64,000 nt of DNA from JACVRW01 sp963751105 (GTDB lineage: Bacteria; Actinomycetota; Thermoleophilia; Solirubrobacterales; Thermoleophilaceae). The notes below the pieces were generated by a model. The model made no database searches and was not told the DNA's origin. It saw nothing but the letters and a program-made list of their open reading frames with translations. A program made the translations under genes and the position numbers. Below, one piece after another: positions 1 through 8,300 of the stretch. The DNA is taken from assembly GCA_963751105.1 (NCBI GenBank), contig CAVVTG010000001.1, positions 620,001 to 684,000 of the forward strand, in the 5' to 3' direction. The first letter of the stretch is position 1. Every line of letters starts with the position of its first letter.

Positions 1-2
1 GC

Positions 3-611
3 ACCTGCGTCGTGCTGGTGGCGCCCGACGGCGAGCGCACCATGTTCCCCGACGCCGGCGCCAACGACGGCCTGCTGCCCGGAGCACTGCCCGACACGCT
101 CCTCGCGGCCGGGAATCACCTGCACGTGGCCGGTTATGCCCTGCTGCGGCGCGGTTCCCGGGAGGGCGCCCGGGCCGAGCTCGAGCGTGCGCTCGAGAGC
201 GGTCTCAGCGTCTCCGTGGATCCGTCGTCGGCGGCTCTGCTGTCGCCGGCCTTCCTCTATCTCGCCGAGGGGGCGGGGCTGCTGTTGCCGAACGCCGAGG
301 AGGCCGCCGTCCTCACCGGCGTGAGCGACCCCGAGACCGCGGCCGGCCGGCTGGCCGAGCGCGTGCCCGAGGTGGTGGTCACGCTCGGCGAGCGCGGTGC
401 GTTGTGGACCGACGGCCGCGAGCTGGTGCGGGTTGGAGCCGAGCCGGTGGCCGACGCGGTGGATTCCACCGGGGCCGGCGACGCCTTCGCCGCGGGCCTG
501 ATCGCCGCGCGGCTGTCCGGCGCTGAGCCCGAGGAGGCGCTCAGGACCGGCTGCCGCCTCGCCGCCGAGGCCGTGGCCTCGCCGGGCGCCCGCCCGCGCT
601 TGTTCGAATGA
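3..611 (+). CDS. PfkB-family carbohydrate kinase (5' end missing)
   Basis: C-terminal two thirds of a ribokinase/PfkB-type sugar kinase. These enzymes transfer the ATP gamma-phosphate to a sugar or nucleoside hydroxyl in the cytoplasm. The reading frame is open to the left window edge, so the true start lies outside. The diagnostic PfkB signature DSTGAGDAFAAG is present, with the catalytic Asp in GAGD, preceded by a VTLGERGALW strand typical of the ATP-binding half. Substrate cannot be told from this part. It converges with the DUF4349 gene, leaving 13 bases between the stops. Confidence 0.88.
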   Translation, partial: TCVVLVAPDGERTMFPDAGANDGLLPGALPDTLLAAGNHLHVAGYALLRRGSREGARAELERALESGLSVSVDPSSAALLSPAFLYLAEGAGLLLPNAEEAAVLTGVSDPETAAGRLAERVPEVVVTLGERGALWTDGRELVRVGAEPVADAVDSTGAGDAFAAGLIAARLSGAEPEEALRTGCRLAAEAVASPGARPRLFE

Positions 612-624
612 CGGCCCGGCCGCG

Positions 625-1788
625 TCAGGCGAGTACCGACTCGCGCCGCCGGCGTCGCAGGAGGCGCGCCGCGGCCCAGACGATCAGGGCGATCAGGGCC
701 AGCGGCACCCCGACCGCGAGAACCCGTATTAGGACACCGGCCGTGCCGACCAGGAGGTCGCCGGCGTCGCCGAGTGCGTCGTCGAAGCTCCCGCCTGCTC
801 CGCCGTTGTCGTCCCCACCGTCGCCCGCGGGCTCGAGGCTCACGTTGACGACCGCGTAGTCGGTGCGCAGCCGGAGGTCGCGCAGCTGACCGCGCAGCCC
901 GTTGATCTCGCCGGCCACGAGGTCGAGCTGCCGGCGAAGCGCCTCGGCCTCCTCGTCGGTGGCGGCCTGCTCGAGCCGGGTCAGCAGGCCCGCACGCTGC
1001 GCCCGCGCGGCCTGCAGCCGGTCCTGGGCGGTGACCTGCTCGCGGGTCACGTCGCGGCCGGTCTGGCTCTGGGAGCGCACCGTGCCCAGCGATGACAGCT
1101 CGCGCAGCGCGGGCTGCAGCCGCTGGGTGGGAACGCGCAGCTCGAAGTCACCGCCGGAGCCCTCGTCGCCGGTGGAGAGCGAGGAGCTCAGCACGAAGCC
1201 ACCGAAGCGGCCGGTGACCGCCGTGATCTCGTCGGCCACCCGGGCGAGCTCGTCGGCCGGGGTCTCGAGCTCCAGCGAGATGGTGCGCTCGATGGCGCGG
1301 TCGCGGTTGCCCGGGGCAAAGCCCTGATCGAACCCGCCCGCCTGGCCGGCCCGGGGCGCCACCTCCTGCACCGCGCCACCACCGCCGCCGCCCGAGTCAA
1401 CGGCGCCGCTGCCGGCATCGTCATCCCCGCCACCCGACTGCGGCGATCCCACCAGGCTGACCACCAGCACGATCGGCAGCAGAATGGCGGTCACGGTCGC
1501 GAGCGCCGGGAACAGCCGCCGGGCGCCGGGTCCGATGCCGGCGCCCGCGGCGGTCAGCCGGGCGCGGATCGAGCCCTCCGCCGCAGGAAAGCCCGCGTCC
1601 ACCCGCGCCCGCAGGTCGTGCTCGAACTCAGAGCCGGCCGTCGGGGCGTCCGCACGCAGCGCTAGCGCCAGCTCCTGGAGCACACGCGCCTCGGGATCGG
1701 CGTGGGTGGTGGCCCCGGAGTCGAGCGCCTCGTCGATGGCGAGGAGGTCGCGCTCGATCGTCGCGGTGGCCGGATCGTGTTCACTCAT
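625..1788 (-). CDS. DUF4349 membrane protein, probable anti-sigma partner
   Basis: 387 aa. The N-terminal region is acidic and looks like a cytoplasmic anti-sigma-type segment. It is followed by one membrane helix (LFPALATVTAILLPIVLVVSLVG), a Gly/Asp-rich linker, then a DUF4349 domain with its usual long coiled coil (repeated Q/R/L segments, LRGQLRDLRLRTDY), and a second membrane helix before an Arg-rich tail. The start at 1788 (MSEHD) is chosen because it overlaps the sigma-factor stop by 8 bases, a coupled arrangement. Sitting directly behind an ECF sigma gene, it probably controls that sigma factor; this role is inferred from position. Confidence 0.8.
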   Translation of the reverse strand: MSEHDPATATIERDLLAIDEALDSGATTHADPEARVLQELALALRADAPTAGSEFEHDLRARVDAGFPAAEGSIRARLTAAGAGIGPGARRLFPALATVTAILLPIVLVVSLVGSPQSGGGDDDAGSGAVDSGGGGGGAVQEVAPRAGQAGGFDQGFAPGNRDRAIERTISLELETPADELARVADEITAVTGRFGGFVLSSSLSTGDEGSGGDFELRVPTQRLQPALRELSSLGTVRSQSQTGRDVTREQVTAQDRLQAARAQRAGLLTRLEQAATDEEAEALRRQLDLVAGEINGLRGQLRDLRLRTDYAVVNVSLEPAGDGGDDNGGAGGSFDDALGDAGDLLVGTAGVLIRVLAVGVPLALIALIVWAAARLLRRRRRESVLA

Positions 1789-2278
1789 GGCACGCCTCTC
1801 GCAGCTTGAGGATGGTTCGGTGCAGGCGGGTGCCCACGTTGGACTCGGACAGGCCGAGCACGCCACCGATCTCGGCGTTGGAGAGCCCGCCGGCGAACTT
1901 GAGCGCGACCATGTCGCGCTCCTGTCCGTCCAGGGTGGCGAGCGCGCGCCGTACGGTCTCGCGTCGCACGGCCAGCTCGGCGTGGTCGTCGAGGCCGGGC
2001 GCGTCGTGGTCCGCGGGATCGGTCTCCAGCCGGGCGCGGCGCTTGCGCCGCCGCAGCTCGTCGAGGGCCGCGTTGCGAGCGATTCCGAACAGCCAGGCGT
2101 CCATGCTGCCGCGGCTCTCGCGGTAGCTGCGCCGCTTGCGGTAGGCCCGCTCGTAGGCCTGCGCGGTCACGTCCTCGGCGCTCGCCCGGTCACGCAGCAA
2201 GGAGGCCACGTAGGCGTACACCCGCGGGAAGGTGCGCTCGTAGAGCTCGGCAAACCCCTCGGTCCTCGTGGCCGCCAT
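1781..2278 (-). CDS. ECF RNA polymerase sigma factor
   Basis: 165 aa sigma-70 family protein of ECF size with region 2 (FAELYERTFPRVYAYVASLL, then DAWLFGIARNAALDELRRRKR) and region 4 (LDGQERDMVALKFAGGLSNAEIGGVLGLSESNVGTRLHR), joined by a short acidic linker. It would direct RNA polymerase to a small stress or envelope regulon. Start placed at the ATG at 2278 (MAATRTEGF); a longer frame to 2344 adds residues outside the family fold. The downstream DUF4349 membrane protein overlaps it and is the likely anti-sigma partner. I found no convincing ECF promoter (GGAAC/GTC) immediately upstream. Confidence 0.9.
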   Translation of the reverse strand: MAATRTEGFAELYERTFPRVYAYVASLLRDRASAEDVTAQAYERAYRKRRSYRESRGSMDAWLFGIARNAALDELRRRKRRARLETDPADHDAPGLDDHAELAVRRETVRRALATLDGQERDMVALKFAGGLSNAEIGGVLGLSESNVGTRLHRTILKLREACHE

Positions 2279-2398
2279 CAGGGTCACTGGTTCTACAACC
2301 GCCTCACCCACGCCACTACTACGACGCGGCGTCCAACTCATCACCAGATTCGGGAACTTGCCCTAAAGGAGCGGCTCCGGGGGTCGATAACCGGAAGC

Positions 2399-3082
2399 GT
2401 GGCACGACGATCCGCCCTCTCCGTCTCCGTCCTCGCGCTGGCCGCGTCCCTCCTGGCAGTCCCCGCGGCTCACGCGGGCCTGAAGCTCCCGCCCGGCGCC
2501 GACGCCGCGCCGAAGCTGCCCGCCGGCGTGGTTGCCGCCTCGAAGGCGCCCGTCCCGCTCGGCTCCGGCCCGGCACATGGCATGGCCGCCTCTGCGTCCG
2601 CCGCACGTACCGTCTTCCAGTTCACCGAGGGCCCGCCGCCGCTGTGGGCCACGGTCAACATCTGCGATACCGAGGAGTCCCCCAACGCCCTCGGCGTGCG
2701 CACCAGCGTGCCCGGCAACGGCAGCGGCCGGCTCGTCTACGCCCGCTACACCGCCCAGTGGTGGAGCAGGGCCAAGCAGGCCTGGCTCAGCGTGAACGGA
2801 GCCGGGAAGACGGACTGGAACTACGTGGGCCGGCAGAACAGCCATCCCCACCAGGCCGGCTGGACCTTCCGCTTCTCCCAGCCGCCGGAAGCAACCACCT
2901 ACGTGATCCGGGGCGTGGTCGAGCTCAGCTGGCGCGACCAGGCCGAGGCGAGCAGCAAGCGCCGCAAGCGTGCCCGCCGCTCGGTGGTGAAGCGCCAGGC
3001 TCTGCTCACCGAAACCGGCATGCAGGGCGTGGGCGGCGGCGATCCGGTGGGAACGTCGAAGGCGATGTGCCTCATCTGGTAG
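2399..3082 (+). CDS. secreted protein, tandem paralogue 1
   Basis: 227 aa with a clear Sec signal peptide: Arg-Arg near the start, hydrophobic core ALSVSVLALAASLLAVPA, cleavage after AHA. The mature part shares motifs with the next gene: WATVNICDT, ARYTAQWWS and QAGWTFRFS here match WANVNIC, VRFTAQWLS and QAGWTFSLS there. A middle Lys/Arg-rich segment (SSKRRKRARRS) is unique to this copy. Function unknown; an extracellular beta-rich fold with two conserved Cys is plausible. The GTG at 2399 is the best start before the signal peptide. An AAAGGAG lies 28 bases upstream, too far to decide it. Confidence 0.75.
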   Translation: MARRSALSVSVLALAASLLAVPAAHAGLKLPPGADAAPKLPAGVVAASKAPVPLGSGPAHGMAASASAARTVFQFTEGPPPLWATVNICDTEESPNALGVRTSVPGNGSGRLVYARYTAQWWSRAKQAWLSVNGAGKTDWNYVGRQNSHPHQAGWTFRFSQPPEATTYVIRGVVELSWRDQAEASSKRRKRARRSVVKRQALLTETGMQGVGGGDPVGTSKAMCLIW

Positions 3083-3141
3083 CGAGCCGCTGCGCCGTGG
3101 TCTAGTCTCCGAACGAGGAGGGTAGGACCGAAGACGACGAC

Positions 3142-3564
3142 TTGGCTTCGCGCAAGCTCACCGCAATCGCCCTGAGTGCGGCCCTGGCAGCCGTCCTCGC
3201 CGCCCCTGCCTCCGCTCGCCAGCAGGACAGCCTGTCGTCCTCCTGGGCGAACGTCAACATCTGCAGCACGAGCCAGCTCGGCGCCCGCGCCCAGCTGGCC
3301 GGGGACGGATCCTCGGACGCCATGCAGGTGCGCTTCACCGCCCAGTGGCTCAGTCCCGGCGGCTGGGTGCCGCTCAACGGGGCCGCCACCTCACCCTGGC
3401 AGTCCGCCGGCTCGGCTGAGTACACATGGGGCCAGGCCGGCTGGACCTTCTCGCTGAGCGTGCCGGCCGGCAAGAGCTACCAGCTCCGTGCCGTGGCCGA
3501 GATGCAGATGGGCTCCGGCCGCACGGCCACGCAGGTCACCGGCAGCTGCTCGGTCTCGGGCTAG
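3142..3564 (+). CDS. secreted protein, tandem paralogue 2
   Basis: 140 aa, beginning at a TTG with a purine-rich GAGGAGGGTAGG about 15 bases upstream. Signal peptide with core ALSAALAAVLAAPA and likely cleavage after SAR. The mature domain is a shorter version of its neighbour, with the same WANVNIC, FTAQW and QAGWTF motifs and a C-terminal Cys (TGSCSVSG). Two closely spaced copies in the same direction indicate a local duplication. I do not recognise a named family; an exported protein of unknown role is all that can be claimed. Confidence 0.75.
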   Translation: MASRKLTAIALSAALAAVLAAPASARQQDSLSSSWANVNICSTSQLGARAQLAGDGSSDAMQVRFTAQWLSPGGWVPLNGAATSPWQSAGSAEYTWGQAGWTFSLSVPAGKSYQLRAVAEMQMGSGRTATQVTGSCSVSG

Positions 3565-3570
3565 CTCGGG

Positions 3571-4293
3571 CTAACCCGGCGTGTCGAACAGCCGCGGGTC
3601 GTTGGTGATGACCCCGTCAACGCCGAGGGCTTCGAGCTCGCGTATGCGCCGCGCGTCGTCGACCGTCCAGACGTAGACCTGGCCGCCGGCGCTCCGGACC
3701 TCCTCCACGAGCCGGCTGCTGACCAGCACCTGATGGGCCATCACCGCTTCGCAGCCCCCGGCACGGATTCGGGCGGCCGCTTGGCCGGGCAGGCGCGAGC
3801 GCATCACCCGCACGAGCAGGTAGGCCGGGAGCGCGAGCGGGGAGCGCAGGTAGTTGCGCTTCACGCGCGGGACCGACCAGCCACGCCGCAACTCGGGCGA
3901 CAGCTCACCCAGACGGTCAAGGCTCTCCGTGTACATGCTCGACACCAGCGAGCGCTCCAGCAGGCCGCGCCCGGCCAGGCCGTCCACCACCTCTCCCTCG
4001 TACCCGGGCAGCTTCAGGTCCACGTCGAGTTCGACGCCCGCATAGGCCTCTCCCGCGAAGTGGTCGAGCCCCTCGTCCAGTGTGAGGCAGTCGCGGCCCT
4101 CGGCGTCCTCGTAGTCGTGCGCCAGCACGAGGCGTCCGTCGGGAGTGCGCAGCACGTCGAACTCGATCATGTCCACACCGTGCTCGAGAGCGGCCTCGAA
4201 GCTTTCGATCGTGTTGCCCGGCGCCACGTGGTCGGCGCCCTTGTGGCCCACCCGTATGAGCGGATCGCGCGCAGCCGCCGGCTGCTTGCGCAC
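3571..4293 (-). CDS. glycerophosphodiester phosphodiesterase (GDPD)
   Basis: 240 aa TIM-barrel GDPD that hydrolyses glycerophosphodiesters to glycerol-3-phosphate and an alcohol. It shows the family blocks near the N-terminus: GHKG (canonical HRG), then GNTIESFEAALEHGVDMIEFDV with metal-binding Glu/Asp, then DGRLVLAHDYE with the catalytic His. The C-terminal VYVWTVDD and GVDGVITNDP strands are also typical. No signal peptide is seen, so it is probably cytoplasmic. The GTG start at 4293 overlaps the nei stop as TAGTG; an in-frame GTG at 4305 is an alternative. Co-transcribed with nei. Confidence 0.87.
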   Translation of the reverse strand: MRKQPAAARDPLIRVGHKGADHVAPGNTIESFEAALEHGVDMIEFDVLRTPDGRLVLAHDYEDAEGRDCLTLDEGLDHFAGEAYAGVELDVDLKLPGYEGEVVDGLAGRGLLERSLVSSMYTESLDRLGELSPELRRGWSVPRVKRNYLRSPLALPAYLLVRVMRSRLPGQAAARIRAGGCEAVMAHQVLVSSRLVEEVRSAGGQVYVWTVDDARRIRELEALGVDGVITNDPRLFDTPG

Positions 4294-5108
4294 TACCCTT
4301 GACACTCCGGGCACCAGTACGTCGTCCGGTTGTCGTCGCCCTGCCCGCGCGCCTTGATCCGCGTGCCGCAGCGGCGGCAGGGCAGTCCCGTGCGCTCGAA
4401 CACCCACATCCGGCGCTCGCCCCTGCGCAGCGGCTTCTCCGGCTCGTAGCTGACGATGCGGCCGCCGCGCTCCACCGACAGCTCCATCAGTGGCCTGATG
4501 CCTGTGACTATGGCGAGCACCTCGTCGTCGCGGACGTCGCCCACCCGGCGCCAGGGATCGACTCCCGCGAGGAAGCAGCCCTCCGACTTCCACACGTTGC
4601 CGATCCCGGACAGGTTGCGCTGGTCGAGCAGGGCGTCGCCGATCCCGCGCGTCGGATCGTCCCCGCGCAGCAGTCGCAGGAACCGGCGTTCGTCGAAATC
4701 CGAGGCGAGGACGTCGGGGCCCAGGCCCGCGAGCCGCTGGTCGAAACGGGTTCGCGAGTCGGTCATCAGCTCGAGCACCGGACCGTCGAACTCGACCACC
4801 TCATGCTCGGCCGTGCGGATCACGAGCCAGGCGCGCCGGGGAGAGCGCCGCCAGCGCTCGCCGCGCCGGTAGACGCCCCACTTGCCGGTCATGCGCAGAT
4901 GGGAGTGGAGGGTCAGGTCGCCCTCGAAGCGGATGAACAGGTGCTTGCCCGTGGCGTCGACGGCGCGCACGCCGCGTCCGTCCAGGCGCTCGGGCCAGCG
5001 ATCCTGGGCGTGACGGGCCTGCGGAGTCTCGATCTCCTCGATGTCGCTGCCGACGAGCGCGTCGCGGATCCGGCGCGCGGCGTAGTGGATGGTGTCGCCC
5101 TCGGGCAC
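4293..5108 (-). CDS. nei: Fpg/Nei-family DNA glycosylase (Nei2-like)
   Basis: 271 aa base-excision repair glycosylase/AP lyase. It starts MPEGDTIHYAARRI, where Pro2 is the Schiff-base nucleophile and Glu3 the catalytic acid; the GDT continuation is typical of Nei-type enzymes acting on oxidised pyrimidines. The H2TH region (LLDQRNLSGIGNVWKSE) and a C-terminal zinc finger with four Cys (CRRCG ... WCPEC) are complete. It lies downstream of lhr, a linkage also known in Mycobacterium tuberculosis (Rv3296/Rv3297), separated here by a small helix-turn-helix gene. Substrate preference cannot be read from sequence alone. Confidence 0.92.
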   Translation of the reverse strand: MPEGDTIHYAARRIRDALVGSDIEEIETPQARHAQDRWPERLDGRGVRAVDATGKHLFIRFEGDLTLHSHLRMTGKWGVYRRGERWRRSPRRAWLVIRTAEHEVVEFDGPVLELMTDSRTRFDQRLAGLGPDVLASDFDERRFLRLLRGDDPTRGIGDALLDQRNLSGIGNVWKSEGCFLAGVDPWRRVGDVRDDEVLAIVTGIRPLMELSVERGGRIVSYEPEKPLRRGERRMWVFERTGLPCRRCGTRIKARGQGDDNRTTYWCPECQG

Positions 5109-5138
5109 TTCACCGAGGGTACGTGGCTGCTACCGCAG

Positions 5139-5351
5139 TCAGGCCTGCCCGGCCGGATAGCGATGCGCCAGCTCGGCACGCGAGCGCACCCCCAGCTTGC
5201 GGTAGATCCGAGACAGGTGGGATTCGATCGTCTTCTCGGAGAGCACGAGCTGGGCAGCCACCTCGCGGTTGGTCCGTCCCTCCGCCACGAGCGCCGCGAC
5301 GGTGACCTCGGTCGGAGTGAGGCCGTGCCCAGACGCGCTCAGGCCACTCAT
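5139..5351 (-). CDS. stand-alone LuxR-type helix-turn-helix protein
   Basis: 70 aa consisting almost only of a GerE/LuxR DNA-binding domain: LTPTEVTVAALVAEGRTNRE, then LSEKTIESHLSRIYRKLGVRSR. No receiver, PAS or ATPase domain is attached, which is unusual because this domain normally sits at the C-terminus of a larger regulator. The start is two bases after the lhr stop (TGA-gc-ATG), so it is almost certainly translated from the lhr message. It may regulate the repair operon itself, or be the remnant of a longer regulator. The function is inferred only. Confidence 0.8.
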   Translation of the reverse strand: MSGLSASGHGLTPTEVTVAALVAEGRTNREVAAQLVLSEKTIESHLSRIYRKLGVRSRAELAHRYPAGQA

Positions 5352-5353
5352 GC

Positions 5354-8300
5354 TCAGGCGCTGAGCGTGAGCTTGCGCGGGCTCTGGCGAAAGCCCAGCT
5401 CGATCAGGAGCGCCCCGACCTCGGTGCCCACCACGGGCTCGCCGTCGAAGCGCTCGAGCCCGAGACGCGGCACCCGGCCGCGCTTGACGGCGTCGGCCAA
5501 AGCCTCGAGGGCGGGCCGCAGCCAGTCCTCCTCCGGCTCCCGCAGCGCGAGCAGCGCCTTGCCGCCGCGCTCCACGTACAGCACCGGCTCGGCGTCGAGC
5601 GACACCACGAAGGCACCGGGCACGCGCGAGGGCCGCCGGGCCTCGTCGTCGCGCTTGGGCCATGGGAGCGTGGCGCCATAGGGATTGGCCGGGTCGGTCA
5701 CCGCCAGCACGAGCGGGCCGCCGGCCTCGTCGCTGCGCATCGAGCGCAGCCGCTCGATCGCCGCGGAGAGCGCGAACTGCGCCCCGCCGAGCCCCTCGAC
5801 GAAGTAGCCGCGGCGAGCCGTGCCCAGGGTCTCGAGGTTGGCCAGCTCACCGTAGAGGCCCGAGAAGCCACCGGGGATCCCCTCGGCCAGCACGGTCTCG
5901 CGCGTGACTATGCCGTAGCGCTCCAGCAGCACCTCGGCGAGGGCGCGCATGCGGGGCCCGTGAGCGGGCGCACCGGCGAACAACGGCCCGGTGAGCGACC
6001 AGCGCCCCTGCACCTGGGGAGCCCCGGGGCGGCGGCGGCGGGCAAAGCGCCGGCCGGCGTCGCGTTCGCGCCGAGCCACGCTCAGGCGAGGTGAGCGCAG
6101 CGGAGCAAAGGCGTCGTTGGTCACCTCGCCGGCCCAGACGAGATCCCACAACGCCTCCTGCAGCTCCACCGGCTCGGCCTCGCCGAGGTCGGCCAGCAGG
6201 TCGCTCCAGAAGCCGGCGCCCCGCTCGAGCCGCTCCCGCAGCGCGTCGTGAAGCGGCTCAGCCGGCGCCTCTCCCTTGACAGGCGGCGGACCGAGCCAGC
6301 GCGCGTCCTCTCGGAAGTAGAGCGCCACCCGTCCGGTGCGCCGGCCGGTGGCCCCGGCGCCCACCCAGACGAGCTCCCCGCTCGCGCACAGCTGGTCCAT
6401 CCAGGACGGCGAGTAGGCGCCCACGCGCCGCGGCAGGACGTCGCGCTCCCAGACTTCGGGAGCGAGGGCCAGGCCCTGAAGGGGCACGAGCTGCTCACGC
6501 ATGCGGTCCACGCCGGCGCCACCGGGCGGCGCGCCGTCCACGCCCTGCCAGGCGGGCAGGAAGCGGGCGAGCGCACGCTGCTCGGCCGGCTCGACCTCCT
6601 TGCGCAGGCTGGCCAGCGAAGCGCGGCGCAGGCGCCGCAGCACGTCCGGATCGCACCACTCGCGCTCGCTGCCGCCGGGCCGAAGCTCGCCGCGGATGAG
6701 CGAGCCCGCCCGCTCGAGCTCGCGCAGGACGGGCCCGAAGTCGAGGGCGTACCGGTCAGAGACGTCGCGGGTGGTGAAGGGACCATGGGTACGGGCGTAG
6801 CGGCGGGCGAGCCGGGCCAGGGGCTCGTCGACGTCCTCCAGGAACACGGCCGGCAACCCGCCGGGGGGCACGGCGCCCAGCGCGTCGCGATACAGGCCCG
6901 CGTCCTCACTCGCTATCCAGCGCTCCTCACCGCCGATACGCATCTTCACCGCACGGCGCGTCCTCTCGAGGTCGGTGAGGATCCGCCGGGCGGCCACGGC
7001 CTCGAGGCAGCGCTCCTGCGCCTCGGCGACGGTCAGGTCCCCCACCGCACGCAGCACGTCGTGCAGGCTGTCGGCGTTGGCCGCCTTCGTGCGCTCGCTC
7101 AGGCGCTGGAGATCGGCCTCCACCTCCGCCAGCGCGTCCGGGTCGATCAGCTCACGCAGCTCCTCCTGGCCGAGTAGCTCACGCAGGAGGTCACGATCGA
7201 GCGAGAGCGCGGCCGCCCGCCGCTCGGCGTTCGGCGTGTCGCCCTCGTACATGTAGGTGGCCACGTAGTCGAACAGCAGCGACGACGCGAAGGGGGAGGC
7301 CCGCTGCGTCTCGACCTCGACCAGCGACAGCTCGCGGGTGTGCAGGCCGCGCAACAGCTCCTCGAGCCCGGGCAAGTCGAGCACGTCGCGCAGGCATTCG
7401 CGGTAGGTCTCGAGCACGATCGGGAACTGCCCGTAGCGCTTGGCCACCTCGAGCAGCGACTGCGCCTTCAGGCGCTGCTGCCACAGCGGCGTGCGCTTAC
7501 CGGGGTAGGCGCGGGGGAGGAGCAGGGCGCGAGCCGCGTTCTCGCGGAAGCGGGCGCCGAACAGGGCGGAGCTCGACAGCTCCTTGACCACCATCTCCTC
7601 GACCAGATCGGGCTCGACCATCACCAGCTCGGCGCCCGGCGGCTCGTCGGAGTCGGGCAGGTGGACGATGATGCCGTCGTCGGACCATATGGCGTCGGAC
7701 TCGAGGCCGAACTCGTCGCGGATACGCGCGCTCAGGGCCAGCGCCCAGGCTGAATGCACCCGCCCACCGAAGGGCGACAGCACGCACAGGCGCCAGTCGC
7801 CGATCTCGTCGCGGAAGCGCTCGATCACGATCGTGCGGTCGCTCGGCACCACCCGCGTCGCGTCGCGCTGCTCCCGCAGGAAGGAGGAGAGGTTCTTCGC
7901 CGCCCGCTCGTCGAGGTCGTAGCCCGCGGCCAGCTCGGCTGGATCCTGGTCCACGGCCGTGCGGGAGAAGGCGCCGATCGCGGCGCCCAGCTCCTTGGGC
8001 CGGCCGATGCCCTCGCCGCGCCAGAAGGGCACAGCGCCGGGAGCGCCCGGGGCGGGGGTGACGATCACCCGGTCGCGGGTGATCTCCTCGATGCGCCAGG
8101 TGGAGGCGCCGAGCAGGAAGGTCTGTCCCGGGCGAGCCTCGTAGACCATCTCCTCGTCGAGCTCGCCCACCCGGCGGCCGTCGGGCAGGTTCACTCCGTA
8201 CAGGCCGCGGTCGGGAATGGTTCCCGCGTTGGTCACGGCCAGCTGGCGGGCGCCCTTGCGAGCGCGGATCGTGTCCTCCACCCGGTCCCAGACGATGCGC

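Noticed and set aside
2352..2385. ECF-type promoter (GGGAACTT ... GTCGAT) before the first secreted paralogue
   Set aside because: The spacing is about 23 bases instead of 15-17, so it does not fit an ECF promoter.
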